Assembly: GCA_963281255.1 (NCBI GenBank) | Contig: OY725494.1 | Span: 3,981,934 to 4,045,933, forward strand | From: Aphrocallistes beatrix | Lineage: Eukaryota; Porifera; Hexactinellida; Sceptrulophora; Aphrocallistidae | DNA: 64,000 bases | Reading direction: 5' to 3' | Part shown: positions 1 through 9,839 of the stretch, piece after piece | Position numbering within the stretch: position 1 is the first letter of the stretch | Layout: each line of letters starts with the position of its first letter | Notes under the pieces: model-generated | Seen by the model: the letters and a program-made list of their open reading frames with translations, nothing else | The model's database searches: none | Told to the model about the DNA's origin: nothing | Position numbers and translations under genes: made by a program

Positions 1-56
1 ACTTAATAAAATGTATTATGCAGTCACACTCATAGATAACTGATAGCTGTCCTGCA

Positions 57-530
57 ATGTCTTCCCAGAAAGTGACGGGGTTGATCCGTAACCTGCCATG
101 GGTCAAGAACTTGTTTAAATCGAGAAACGTAAAAGAATTGAAGTTGAGACTGCAATCGGATACATCGACTGAGGTTGAGAAGGCAGTAGCCAAGTTTGCT
201 ACTAAGCAAGGGATTACAGACAAATATCAACTCAACCACTCATTAGATGACAAGGCCAAGCTTCTCCGGCGTTGTGAGGAACATTTCAAGCGTGAAATTC
301 CGAGCTACCAGCTGAGATACATTAGGAACTTAGAAGACATTGTTAAATTCTACCTCAGTCCCATTCCTAAAGACTATCCAAGCGCTCTTCCGAATTTGGA
401 GCAGGCGATTATTGACAAAGCTGCTCCGGCAACCATTAGGATTTGTCCCGATGTTCCTCGTCCTAATCCAGCTGAAGCAGACTTAAAAACGAAATCAAAG
501 AAATTCTACCGAAAGAGAGCTGACGAATAG
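57..530 (+). CDS. Probable mitochondrial ribosomal protein mL50 (MRPL50-like)
   Basis: A 157-residue intronless ORF, close to the roughly 158 residues of animal mL50, a protein of the large subunit of the mitochondrial ribosome. What I see is a basic N-terminus (residues 1-30, many K/R, suitable for mitochondrial import). A central block at about residues 75-105 reads as helix, then a segment like IPSYQLRYI, then a region ending KFYLSPI. This resembles the mL50 motif with VP-S-L and DFY-PI. A C-terminal block with APATIRI parallels the NLPPNLKI region of the family. The tail after residue 130 is lysine-rich and longer than usual. The ATG at 57 is the first in frame; little upstream sequence is in the window. 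The identification is by motif memory only and is moderate. Confidence 0.55.
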   Translation: MSSQKVTGLIRNLPWVKNLFKSRNVKELKLRLQSDTSTEVEKAVAKFATKQGITDKYQLNHSLDDKAKLLRRCEEHFKREIPSYQLRYIRNLEDIVKFYLSPIPKDYPSALPNLEQAIIDKAAPATIRICPDVPRPNPAEADLKTKSKKFYRKRADE

Positions 531-539
531 ATTTGGTAT

Positions 540-1050
540 CGAAGTAATAATATTTTAATACCTCTTCGAAACTTAAAATTTAGGTAAATGAATGAAATCA
601 CTTAAATTCAAGTCAGAATTTGTATCTCGCTAAGTCTGAGTGAAACAGGACACCAAAGGTATAATCATATATTGGTCATCAAATATGTAAAATCCGTCCA
701 TCCCTAACCCGGTTGTGTGGTGTGTCATCAAATCAACATGGTATGATGCAATAACCAAGTATTAGCTTTATATTATCTAATGAGGTGTGGCTAGATAGCT
801 GGCACTGGAATCCTAACTCTGACCTCACTGCCACTCACACACCTGCTTAGGGATTTATTTGTAGTGTGTAATCCATTCCTTGTAACGCACTACATTCTCA
901 AAAGGCTTTCTTGAAAAGATTACCCAACATGTTTTATGTCGTGCAACCATACTATGGAAACTTTCGAGCATGCAAAATAATGAAGAAATTATACAAAAAT
1001 TTACTACTAACATCATTGTATTAGAACGAATTTATCCATTAATTTTAGTT
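540..1050. other. Intergenic, nothing recognised
   Basis: AT-rich sequence between the mL50-like gene and the NEDD8 gene. I see no ORF of substance, RNA gene or clear repeat. It must hold the 3' end of the first transcript and the promoter of the second. Confidence 0.4.
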
Positions 1051-1064
1051 GATTAGCTAGCAAG

Positions 1065-1298
1065 ATGCTTATTAAAGTTAAGACATTGACTGGGAAGGAG
1101 ATTGAGTTGGATATCGAGCCGAATGACAGGGTGGAGCGAATCAAGGAGAAGGTGGAGGAGAAGGAAGGGATCCCACCCCCCCAGCAGCGGCTCATATTCG
1201 GAGGGAAGCAGATGAATGATGAGAGAACGGCAGCGGACTACAAGATAATCGGCGGATCCGTGCTGCATCTCGTGCTGGCTCTCAGAGGCGGCTATTGA
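1065..1298 (+). CDS. NEDD8: NEDD8 ubiquitin-like modifier
   Basis: A 77-residue intronless ORF matching NEDD8 nearly end to end. It starts [15 protein letters not shown], continues with the [14 protein letters not shown] loop, and ends [13 protein letters not shown]8 is conjugated to cullins through its C-terminal Gly76 by the UBA3/NAE1-UBE2M cascade and so activates cullin-RING ubiquitin ligases. Ala72, which separates NEDD8 from ubiquitin (Arg72), is present in the LALRGG end. The precursor tail after Gly-Gly is a single Tyr, whereas the human precursor carries five extra residues, so a hydrolase must still remove one residue. The gene ends in the modifier itself with no fusion. Codon use is more GC-rich than the surroundings. 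An AG precedes the ATG at 1065, so a splice or trans-splice acceptor is possible but unproven. Confidence 0.97.
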   Translation: MLIKVKTLTGKEIELDIEPNDRVERIKEKVEEKEGIPPPQQRLIFGGKQMNDERTAADYKIIGGSVLHLVLALRGGY

Positions 1299-1299
1299 G

Positions 1300-1895
1300 A
1301 GTGCCCTGCTCTATTTTAATGGAAGAACTGTTGCCAGTAGATAATGATATTATAATATTCATATAAACCTGAGTGTAGAGTATTCATTGAATATGGTTTG
1401 TTTTAGCTAGAAATTAGTTGGGAGTACTCCTTGTGGCCATTTTTTGAATTATATGACTGATTCGAATAAGCTGAAATCCAGAGTATTTTTTCCAGGACAA
1501 TTTTTTTTGTAAAATCTTCATAAATGTAAACTTAAACAGTTTTGAAATCACATAGCGACATTCCGAAAAGAATTAATGCTTTATTTCAAGTTTGTAACTA
1601 CTCGTGGCATAGTTCAGGATTCTACATCAATCCTCTGATCCAGTGGTCAAGCTTAACCTTGTAATAGTATTCAGAAAGAAGGTGACGATAGTTAAGGTTT
1701 TTAGTTTCATTAATATTAAGCTTTTATTATTTAAATTCACCTCAACTCATATTGAAATGAGATGTTAGTTTCTTAAGTGGTAATTACCTACCTAGATAAC
1801 ACTTTCAATATTGTATATTCTTGCAATTAGAAATAGTGAGAAACTTTTTGTAAATTAACTTTCATGCTAGTACTCTCAACTTGAATTTAAACTTT
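1300..1895. other. Intergenic / NEDD8 3' region
   Basis: AT-rich and without a supported gene. It contains the presumed NEDD8 3' UTR; nothing else is recognised. Confidence 0.35.
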
Positions 1896-2157
1896 CAGAA
1901 TACTTATACGGAGCTGAGCGACAATCGTTGACTCTTGCGATAATAGCGCAGCGTTTTCAGTGGCGAATGCTACCCGTTTCAGACCGATATTGCAGCATTT
2001 TGGGTAGGAGATATGGCTCTCAGGGAGGAGGGTGGCTGTCGCGGTTTTTAGGTGTGAGAATAGAGTCTAAAAACCACGGATCTCAGGAGTTTTTAAGCTA
2101 GCGAGATTGTCGCAGAGTAGTCAGCGCATTGTCGCTCAGCGCCATATAAGTATTCTG
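1896..2157. mobile_element. MITE with about 32-bp terminal inverted repeats
   Basis: Both ends read inward as CAGAATACTTATAyGGmGCTGA followed by GCGACAAT, with two mismatches. They bound 262 bp with no coding capacity. AAACTTT lies directly outside the left end and again one or two bases outside the right end, which fits a 7-9 bp target duplication. A CAG terminus with roughly 8-bp duplications suggests a hAT-type non-autonomous element, but the superfamily is inferred. Confidence 0.6.
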
Positions 2158-2227
2158 TCAAACTTTTAGTATCACTTTAATAGTCGATCTACTCTTCTAA
2201 GTTACGAAAATTGACGTATTAATACTT

Positions 2228-2300
2228 ACAAGCGCGCTTTGCTTGCTTGCGCTGTACGGCAGGGAACACTCCGTGTCTGCATGAGTCGCTTCCGGGCACC
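2228..2300 (+). repeat. Helitron-like repeat tail (degenerate copy)
   Basis: Contains AAGCGCGCTTTGCTTGCTTG followed by GCGCTGTACGGC, then a degenerate version of the GGCGGACAC...GTGTCCGCC hairpin. The same block is found cleanly at 16855-16915 (reversed), 17835-17905 (reversed) and 46727-46800. It is one end of a dispersed family described under those entries. Confidence 0.5.
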
Positions 2301-2806
2301 CTACTAATTCAATGATAATAGCCGCCTACTATTCGAGTATTTACGGCATTTACTTTCAACGCTCATTTGCATTCAAAGGTTTGGGTTGTTGTTTATTGAT
2401 ATTTGTTATCATGTTTTTGAATGATTAATTTCTTAATTTTGAATCTTAAAAAATAAAAACATTTAAAAGCGAAAATTTCTACTTGATGTAATGTTCTCTT
2501 TTTAGATGAATTATAGCAGCTCAAACTAGAATAATTATGAGCCGATTATCTGATCCCGTTTCTATAGTGAATCAGAAAATCAGCGTTTACGAGGGAATAC
2601 GAAGTGAAATTCTATCCCAGAGCTCAGTTCTTTCTCAATAAACCAGACAGGATGGTACCGTATTTAGATTGTTTTATGCTCGTCAACCTTTTTAGACAGA
2701 AATAAAAAATCTAACTTATCTCGTATTATACTATAACCACACTAGAGTCTCAAACAAGTATAATTTATCATTGAATACAACTCCAAGATACCGTGAATAA
2801 GAACAG

Positions 2807-3391
2807 TTACACCAATCCTTCTAGATGATGAGAACCGATTGAATCGAGGAAGATATTTTTCTTTGCAAACTTTGGTCTCTTGACATCTCCACTGTCCGGC
2901 TGCATCCACCCGATGTCCCAGTTGCTGGTGATGGGCACTTTGTATTTAGTTTGGGGGGCATCCATCTTTCTATGTTTCAGATATGCTTTTCTTGAAGTAT
3001 TGGAACTGAAGTTTTTGTCGTAGAGTGTTTTCTCCAGGCTCTGTTTGACCTGGTACATTCCTGAAGTGTTATAGGACGTGGGAGATGTGACTACCTGGGG
3101 CTGTAGCCTCTTCTTATTCGGTACAGGTAGAGTCCAGTATACTGAGCGTTTGTAGTCCCTCTGGCGTGTTAGGTCACTCAGTTCTCGGTTAATTTGCTCG
3201 ATCGGTGGCAGAGAATTCTGCGAACTGAATGGCTTGGCTCTTGTCTGTCTGATACTGTTCAAGTATTCTTGGTTTTCTTGAGGTTGTTGTGGGTGATGTT
3301 TGAAATACCAATTCACTCGCGATGTTTTTTCCTGTTCCATGATGGAACGCCATAGAAGGTCGTCACATTTTTGATCTCTGCTACTCGACAT
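2807..3391 (-). CDS. SPMIP1: SPMIP1 (ATP6V1FNB)-like microtubule inner protein
   Basis: A 194-residue intronless ORF. The N-terminal block (residues 9-30) has the W-x(3)-M-E-x-E-x(3)-R-x-x-W-Y pattern of the SPMIP1/ATP6V1FNB family. The C-terminal block (about residues 138-165) has YLKHRKMDAPQTKYKVPIT and then a GW, which matches the family signature of YL-x-R-K-D-P-T-Y-PIT-x-GW. In vertebrates the protein is a sperm microtubule inner protein in flagellar doublets, so this gene implies ciliated cells or sperm. The stretch between the blocks is low-complexity and basic. The ATG is at 3389-3391. The identification rests on two ordered motifs; the flagellar role is inferred from the family. Confidence 0.72.
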   Translation of the reverse strand: MSSSRDQKCDDLLWRSIMEQEKTSRVNWYFKHHPQQPQENQEYLNSIRQTRAKPFSSQNSLPPIEQINRELSDLTRQRDYKRSVYWTLPVPNKKRLQPQVVTSPTSYNTSGMYQVKQSLEKTLYDKNFSSNTSRKAYLKHRKMDAPQTKYKVPITSNWDIGWMQPDSGDVKRPKFAKKNIFLDSIGSHHLEGLV

Positions 3392-3578
3392 TTGATATAG
3401 TTTAGTATTTGATACAAAAATAAATTAGACATACAGCATTTTTCGTTGTTTTATACATTACGCAAAGACCTATTTTTATATCAGCCAATCAAGTGATTGC
3501 TTTCAAAAGGTTATTCTCGATAGTAGCTTCATTTAATCTCTCTGCACCAGTGGTCTACTATGTTGCTTGGCATTCGGA

Positions 3579-3689
3579 TTTTTCAATCAAGTGGAAATAT
3601 TTTCATCCTTTTTAAGATAGAGATCTTTATGAATTTCTTAAGTCAAACCGAGGATCAGAGAAGCGATGCACTTTGCAACATCTTATATA
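3579..3689 (+). repeat. 111-bp direct repeat, copy 1
   Basis: Nearly identical to 4561-4671 (one mismatch seen, aaatattttc versus aaatcttttc). The two copies bracket about 870 bp that starts with the head of the Helitron-like family (TATATATTAAAATGATAGG). Confidence 0.8.
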
Positions 3690-4215
3690 TTAAAATGATA
3701 GGATTTTTTTTGTGTGTTTGTCCGAATTGATTGAAGAATTGGGAAGTCATAGAGATGTGAAAATTGGCATGTAGGTGTCAAATGATATGACTACGATTAA
3801 GTTCTAAGATCTAAGCGAAATTTTCACATCTCTGCAAAAAATGGAAAACAATTTTTCACATCTTTTCTATACAAAATAAATGACTACACTATCACAATAG
3901 AAATCATTGTACAAGTACGACACTACAATAGATTGTCATTGTTATTAATACTTCAAAGCCACAACTTATGTTTGATATCTTAAAAGTATTATAGTGTATG
4001 GCAATAAAAAAGATTATCTGCATATTTTCACACCTTTATAGACATATTTTCACACCATTTGATGAATTTTGAAAATAATGCTAGAGACTAGCTTCCAACG
4101 AGTGACATGGGGTTTTCAAGGGTGTAGATTTCGAATATCATATTTTCGAGTAAATTTGATAATTAATTTGTTTACTTTTGTTTACAATAGATACATAAAG
4201 TAAACAAATTACAAA
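3685..4215 (+). repeat. Helitron-like repeat with TTATATATTAAAATG head
   Basis: Begins with TATATATTAAAATGATAGG followed by TTTGTCCGAATTGATTGAAG. This head is shared with 12420, 22396 and (diverged) 43035. Further in, 4076-4215 carries the block with GTTTACTTTTGTTTAC and a spaced TACATAAAGTAAACAAAT, repeated at 19620-19765, 29596-29741, 42695-42850 and 50040-50165. No coding capacity. Assigning it to Helitron/Helentron-type elements is by resemblance of the head sequence only. Confidence 0.45.
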
Positions 4216-4560
4216 AATAGAGCTCTGACGTTCCTGAATGCGAGAACGTACGGACAGCTCTATTCAGCTTGTTGTCCAGACTCGTTTGCTTCCATCTGGA
4301 AAGATTTTCTTCCAAATTGATACCGGCATATGTCGACTTTCTAGGAAATATTCTGGACCTAAAACAGCCCTTGTTTTCGAGGATGGCAAAGGGCAACTAT
4401 TGAAAAAGTTTCAAAAGAACAAGCAATGCACTCCATTCCTGTCTGGCTGCTCTAGCCATATCACCCAAATGCAAAAGCTCATTTCAGATCCTATCACATG
4501 TACGATACAGTACACCATCAATGCTTTTCAAAGATTAACGTATCAAACATGTCCGAAATA

Positions 4561-4671
4561 TTTTTCAATCAAGTGGAAATCTTTTCATCCTTTTTAAGAT
4601 AGAGATCTTTATGAATTTCTTAAGTCAAACCGAGGATCAGAGAAGCGATGCACTTTGCAACATCTTATATA
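4561..4671 (+). repeat. 111-bp direct repeat, copy 2
   Basis: Second copy of the 3579-3689 segment, same orientation, 982 bp downstream. Confidence 0.8.
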
Positions 4672-4969
4672 ACCGACAACGTGGACTTATTTAGACATTC
4701 TTTCCAGTGGGTTGATGTGATGAAGTAACGTTAAAAATGTATTATATTACATATTGCGAAAGGTCTTACGAAGAAATTTAGTTGAACTTATACCTGAATG
4801 AATTACCCAGTTGATTCATCTAATTTATTGGAAATATGAGTTGATTGATTAGTCAACAGTGAAAGCATCATAGCAGAGCAGCTACTGACGACTATAAAGT
4901 CAGTTGGAATGTAAGCTGTTTGATCTAATACTACAGCTACACGCGCCTCTAATTAAATTTTGATAACTA

Positions 4970-5644
4970 ATGTCCGGATTACCTCCCACCTACACAGAGG
5001 CGTTAGCAATTTCCAATTCGGGCGCTCTCGTAGAGAATCTCGCCACTGAAGTTCTTGAAAGTGTTCCATACCCTCCCGGAACTGAGCAGCAATTCGTATC
5101 GTACCTCCCTCACCCGAATGCTCTACAGCCTGGAGCGTATGATGTACAATCTCAAGAACAAATCCAACAGCCGTACCCCCTAACTCAGCCTCATCCCCCC
5201 ATCCAACCGCCCTACATTCCTATCCAGCAGCCCTATCTCCCTGCACAGCAATACCCCGTCTATTACCCCCAGGGATACATACCACAGCAGCCCCCAGGTC
5301 TTCAAAATTACCCGCCCAGTCAACCAGTCGACCCGCAGCCCCAGATCGCTGATGTGACTGCTGCGGTTGAACAAAGTGCCCGGTTTAGTGGGGGCGCCAG
5401 TAGCTTCAAGGGCATCATTGCATTCTCTGCGATCACCATGATTTGTTTCTTTCCATTTGGCATAGTTGCTTTAATTGTAGCCGTCTATGCTTACAAGAGA
5501 TTCGTTCGAGATAGCAAAGAGTCGAAGAGAGCGCTCGCCCTCGCCAGGATCGCTACTGGTCTAGGAATATCTTCTGTTATTCTGGGTATATTCACTACGA
5601 TTGGCGGTTTTATTTGGGGTGTAATAATTAGTGTTGTTACTTAA
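4970..5644 (+). CDS. CD225/dispanin-family membrane protein 1
   Basis: A 224-residue intronless ORF. The N-terminus (residues 1-135) is cytosolic in character, rich in P, Q and Y, with a PPTY motif at residues 5-8 that can bind WW domains of Nedd4-type ligases. The C-terminal 80 residues form a CD225 module: a first membrane segment at about 146-172 with the family-like ICFFPFGIVALIVAVYAY core, a basic loop with KESKRALALARIA, and a second hydrophobic segment at about 192-223. Dispanins include IFITM and PRRT proteins, which sit in endosomal or plasma membranes and influence fusion and curvature. A paralogue with the same layout lies at 7392-8225 on the other strand, with MFAP1 between. Exact function unknown. 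Confidence 0.8.
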   Translation: MSGLPPTYTEALAISNSGALVENLATEVLESVPYPPGTEQQFVSYLPHPNALQPGAYDVQSQEQIQQPYPLTQPHPPIQPPYIPIQQPYLPAQQYPVYYPQGYIPQQPPGLQNYPPSQPVDPQPQIADVTAAVEQSARFSGGASSFKGIIAFSAITMICFFPFGIVALIVAVYAYKRFVRDSKESKRALALARIATGLGISSVILGIFTTIGGFIWGVIISVVT

Positions 5645-5927
5645 CACTTTGCCTTGTTAGTTGTAATGGACTACTAATTGTGTGATAATACTGTGTTAGA
5701 TATACTATTTGTAATATGTATTCATGGGATTTGTCCTTGTATTGAATTCATCAAGTTGTAAAAAATGTTTAAACCATCTCAACGAGCAAAATAATTGAGT
5801 AAAACACTTGTCTACTCGATTTGTGCAAAACATTAATTACTGAAATTAATATTTATTTCTGTACTACACTTATTTGCATTCTAGTTTTATTTGACTAATA
5901 AATAGTTATCATCAAACAACTCGATAG

Positions 5928-7199
5928 ATGGATTATAGCAATATAATTCAGTCTACAGCTGGCGCCATCCCTTTCATCAATGAAAAAGGAGATGTGTCGA
6001 TGCAAAAGGTCAAAGTTCAACGTTACATCACAGGAAAGAGGCCAGCCTACGCACCGGATTCTGATGAGGATCTGAGCGATGACGAGCACGAGATCATGAA
6101 TGAGCCAGACGACCTCCTCGGCGATGGTATTGCGATCCTAGATGATAGCGTGTTGCGAAGATTCCCTGACTCTGCAGAGATTAGCAGGAAACCTCGAGTT
6201 CAACCGGAAGTTATCTATGATGCGTCAGAAAACGTCCAAGATGATTCGAAGCCAACTGTCTATGACAGTGATGACAACGAGAAAGATTTGGATGAAGAGG
6301 AGCTTACCGCTCGACGTGAATTGATAAAACAGCGCCTGAAGGAAAAACAAAAGGATACGTACGATGTACTGGATTATGAAGATGAGTTATCTGAGAAGGA
6401 GGAACTCTTTTCTTCCGAGTACGAAGAGTACACGGACTCGGAGGAAGAAGTGGGACCTCTTCGACTCAAGCCTTTCTTTGTAAAAAAAGAAGATCGTGTT
6501 ACGATTCAGACAGAAGAGAAGAAAGAGGAAGAAGCGAAAACGATCGAATTAGAGAGGATTTGCCAGCAAGAGGAGAGGAAGAAGGAATCTCACCAGCTAC
6601 TTGAAGAACTGATCAATCTTGAAAAACAGAAAAAAGAAGGTACTGATAACGGAGAAGCGGTTATTAATACTGATGACGAGAATGATGAAGAAGAGTACGA
6701 GAATTGGAAGCTAAGAGAACTGAAAAGAATTAAGAGAGATCGCGAAGAAAGGGAGCAAATAGAGAAAGAGAAAGAAGAGATTGAGCGAATACACGGGATG
6801 AATGAGAGAGAACGAAAAATAGAATTTAGCAAGAATCCGAAACATATATCAAACAAGCAAGATAAGAATGGTCAATATAAATTTCTTCAGAAGTATTATC
6901 ATCGAGGCGCCTTCTACCTAGACAAAGAGGAAGAAGTGTTGAAGAAGGATTTCTCTTCCCCTACTCTGGAGGATCATTTCGACAAGCAAGTGTTACCTAC
7001 AGTGATGCAAGTTAAGAGGTTTGGTAGGTCTGGTAGGACTAAGTATACGCACTTATTGGATCAAGATACAACGCAAAAAGATTTGAATCCTTGGTCTTAT
7101 AACGATTCTCTTGCAATCAAGTTCCAGAACAAAGGAGGTGGGATGAAACAAACTTTTGAGAAACCAACAGCTAAGAAACAAAAGTTAAATTATTCTTAA
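5928..7199 (+). CDS. MFAP1: MFAP1 spliceosomal protein
   Basis: A 423-residue intronless ORF, close to human MFAP1 (439). Despite its name the protein is a nuclear spliceosome component that acts with PRP38 at B-complex activation. The sequence shows the usual order: an N-terminal stretch with [15 protein letters not shown], acidic patches ([12 protein letters not shown], about residues 44-56; [12 protein letters not shown] at about 163), a long K/E/R coiled coil (about 190-330), and the conserved C-terminal block with [27 protein letters not shown] and a final F-K-GG-F-KP-AKK segment. All key family blocks are intact. The neighbours are two dispanin genes and do not suggest functional linkage. 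Confidence 0.95.
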   Translation: MDYSNIIQSTAGAIPFINEKGDVSMQKVKVQRYITGKRPAYAPDSDEDLSDDEHEIMNEPDDLLGDGIAILDDSVLRRFPDSAEISRKPRVQPEVIYDASENVQDDSKPTVYDSDDNEKDLDEEELTARRELIKQRLKEKQKDTYDVLDYEDELSEKEELFSSEYEEYTDSEEEVGPLRLKPFFVKKEDRVTIQTEEKKEEEAKTIELERICQQEERKKESHQLLEELINLEKQKKEGTDNGEAVINTDDENDEEEYENWKLRELKRIKRDREEREQIEKEKEEIERIHGMNERERKIEFSKNPKHISNKQDKNGQYKFLQKYYHRGAFYLDKEEEVLKKDFSSPTLEDHFDKQVLPTVMQVKRFGRSGRTKYTHLLDQDTTQKDLNPWSYNDSLAIKFQNKGGGMKQTFEKPTAKKQKLNYS

Positions 7200-7391
7200 C
7201 TAAGTAAACTAATCATGAATTGATTGATTGTAATTTCTACCTTCACATGAGTGGTTGATTTCAAAGTCTTAATTAAATATGGAGAAACAAGTTTGTATTT
7301 ATTTAGTTACTCGCTTACCTAAAAAGAACACATCATATTATACAACAGACAATAGGCATCATTCAATCATACAATGTTAAAAAGAGGGCTG

Positions 7392-8225
7392 CTACCTAAC
7401 TGAGGCAGAGGCCGAGACTGTAACAACGGCAGCAATTATAGCCGCAAAAGGTGCAACGAAGATGAAAACAATAGCTAAAACGACCCCCGAGATACCTAAT
7501 GCCATCGCGATCCTTGAGTGTCTGACTGCCTCCTGAGAATTGTTGTCATTGACGTATTCTCTATAAGCCATTACGGCTAGGATTAAGGCGCAGAGACCGA
7601 GAGGGAAACAGCAAAGTAGTGAGATGACTCCTAACACTATAATGCCAACGAAGCTATTCGAGCCTCCAGAAAACTGCACTCCTCTCCTTTGCCGAGCTGT
7701 ACTCACAGTTACATTAGTTGATTGAGGCGGCTGAGGAGGGTATCCCTGGGGAGCAGGGGGTTGTGGGACGTAACCCTGAGGATACTGACCAGGGTATTGC
7801 TGAGTGGGGTTATAGGGCTGTTGGTAAGGTTCTTGAGTGGGGTTATAGGGCTGTTGGTAGGGTTCTTGAGTGGGGTTATAGGGCTGTTGGTAGGGTTCCT
7901 GAGTGGGGTTATACGGCTGTTGGTAAGGCTGCTGAGTAGGGTTATAGGGCTGTTGGTAAGGCTGCTGAGTGGAGGGGTAGGGCTGCTGAGTGGAGGGGTA
8001 GGGCTGCTGGGTGGAGGGGTAGGGTTGCTGGGTGGAGGGGTAGGGCTGCTGTACTTGTGGGTAGTGTCCCTGTGCGAGATAAGGTGCTTCAAGTTGGGGG
8101 GCGTTCGGATTTTGGGAATACCTTGCGGATTCTTGTTCAGGATATGGGACCTTCTCTGGGAGTTCGGCTGCTTGATTAATTCCTGGTGTAGTAACCTCGT
8201 TATATGTAGGCAGCGAATCAGCCAT
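7392..8225 (-). CDS. CD225/dispanin-family membrane protein 2, repeat-expanded
   Basis: A 277-residue intronless ORF, paralogue of the gene at 4970. The start MADSLPTYNEV keeps a proline-tyrosine motif (LPTY) near the N-terminus. Residues 60-150 are two tandem repeat blocks: about five copies of a 7-residue PYPSTQQ unit, then about five of an 11-12 residue PYNPTQ(E/Q)PYQQ unit. At the DNA level this is a minisatellite at about 7795-8050. The C-terminal CD225 module has a first membrane segment (about 190-215) with LLCCFPLGLCALILAVMAY, a DNNSQEAVRHSRIA loop, and a second segment (about 235-270). The Cys-Cys before FPLG is the position palmitoylated in IFITM proteins. Repeat number probably varies between alleles. 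Confidence 0.82.
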   Translation of the reverse strand: MADSLPTYNEVTTPGINQAAELPEKVPYPEQESARYSQNPNAPQLEAPYLAQGHYPQVQQPYPSTQQPYPSTQQPYPSTQQPYPSTQQPYQQPYNPTQQPYQQPYNPTQEPYQQPYNPTQEPYQQPYNPTQEPYQQPYNPTQQYPGQYPQGYVPQPPAPQGYPPQPPQSTNVTVSTARQRRGVQFSGGSNSFVGIIVLGVISLLCCFPLGLCALILAVMAYREYVNDNNSQEAVRHSRIAMALGISGVVLAIVFIFVAPFAAIIAAVVTVSASASVR

Positions 8226-8229
8226 TAAA

Positions 8230-9360
8230 TGCTAAAAATGGATAGTAACAACTTACAATTTGGATAGATTATTCAAATGTTCAAAACTTTTCCGAGTATA
8301 GAATTTTTATTCAATTATCAGGATTATCTACTAAGGTAAATCGTGCGAAATCTAACAAAATGAAACAAGGTTTTTACGATCCCTTATTGTGAAATGTCCT
8401 GCCGATATTATGATTATATCTCTTGAAGGTTTCCAGGAGTTCAGGTTGTACATATACGCATATGCATAAGTTAACTCTTTCAGGAGCAATTAATTTTATT
8501 TATAAATACAGAAGTAATCTTCATCAAATGTGATCATGTGACTGGTTTGGCTTTAGTAGAGCTCCTCGCCATCCTACACTAAACCCCCGTGAAGCTAGAT
8601 ATTATTAAGAGATATGAGAGGCGTTCTTGTATGCCTGTGCAAGCAAACGAAGAGCAGTACCTAGGCAGAATATTATACGAATAGATTTTGGATGGATGCT
8701 CAATTTAGTGTAGAGTACGTTTATGAATAGTTTTATATATATGCAAGGAATGAATGAACTGAGCATATTGCAACCTTATAGTTGATTCGATACGAAAGGT
8801 ATCTAACTATAATACTACACATGTATTCAATTGAGCTTGTAATCCATGGTTTAGTCCAGTGGTTTCCAACGTTCGCCGCCAGAAGGCCCCCATTTGGACC
8901 TGCAGCGATATCGATGGTTCACCTCTAGACTGTGTCGTCCCGCCCGCGCGAAGATGTCTGAAGATCTTTGTGATGATTAAGTACAACAAGCAGACATGAG
9001 TCCACGATGGATGTTTGAAATTAGCACCCTTAGTGATCTATTTATATATAATGAATACATATTTATCATTATTCAGTTCAGTTCCTAATGCCCTACATAT
9101 TATTGGTAGAGCCATGGCCTCACCAACTCTACTTGAGTCTACCCTCATCTATAACCAGTGCCGTCGGAAGCTCCTCAAAAGTGGGGCAGCCATGGCCGCC
9201 CTGCGATCTCGCAACGTCGATATGCAAATGATGGCCAGTTTATTTTAAAAGTAGAGTCCCATTACTTCTATTCAACTTCAGGAATAAAGGACAGTGACTA
9301 CCAATTGGTATTTCGATATTCGCACAACGGGTGTGCTTCTTAAGAGACTGGGAATCCAAG
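8230..9360. other. Intergenic, transposon debris
   Basis: No supported gene. Around 8850 CAGTGGTTTCCAAC looks like a hAT terminus, but I found no partner end. The short ORFs at 9015-9343 match nothing I recognise. Confidence 0.3.
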
Positions 9361-9367
9361 AACAGGA

Positions 9368-9680
9368 TTGAGTGTTCTATTCTGGCGTCATGATGACGCA
9401 ACCAGCACATATCACCACCAAGACTATCGACTTTTTAACCGAAATAGAGTCACTCTGCTTCCCAATCCGACTTATTTTTCCCACTTTTCCCCTTACGACA
9501 TTTTTCTGTTTCCTGTAGCCCAGGAAAAGTTAAGACGGAAATATTTTTCAACCCCCAAATAGGTCGGTCAGACATATCAAGCGTATTTTTGGACACACCT
9601 CGCTAAATATGGTCAGAATACTTTAATACACAGTTTAAAGGGATGAAACGTTGCCTAGAATGTTATGGATAATCATGGCC
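9368..9680 (+). pseudogene. Mariner transposase relic
   Basis: The C-terminal part of a mariner-type transposase, dead. In the first frame (to 9562) I read RHDDA in place of the family HDNA, then the block with VTLLPNPTY and SPYDIFLFP, equal to the mariner LPHPPYSPDLAPCDFFLFP region that carries the third catalytic Asp. It then continues EKLRRKYF. After 9562 the frame shifts: about 9590-9670 reads FLDTPR, a stop, then IWSEYFNTQFKGMKRCLECYG, which parallels the family F-WKRM-KCI-G ending. At least one frameshift and one internal stop mean it cannot be active. No terminal repeats were found. Confidence 0.75.
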
Positions 9681-9839
9681 GGCGCCATGTTTTATTGGCA
9701 GTGGGTGTTCTAAGAAGGATTCCTCTGAAGCTGGGTGTCCATTTGTGAAGGGATACATACTGTATAATTAGATAAAATAGGAGGCAGTGGATGTCCGGAC
9801 ACCCAGGACACTCCCGGTGGCGCCGGCCCTGATAATACT

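Noticed and set aside
4238..4597. 119-codon plus-strand ORF
   Set aside because: Lies within the repeat block between the 111-bp direct repeats and shows no recognisable domain.
7722..8228. Plus-strand ORF with GVGLLSGGVGLL repeats
   Set aside because: Antisense of the dispanin 2 repeat region; low complexity and no motif.
9674..9834. Small MITE with CATGGCCGGCGCC / CAGGGCCGGCGCC ends
   Set aside because: Inverted match of about 12 bp but no convincing target duplication; could be chance in GC-rich spots.
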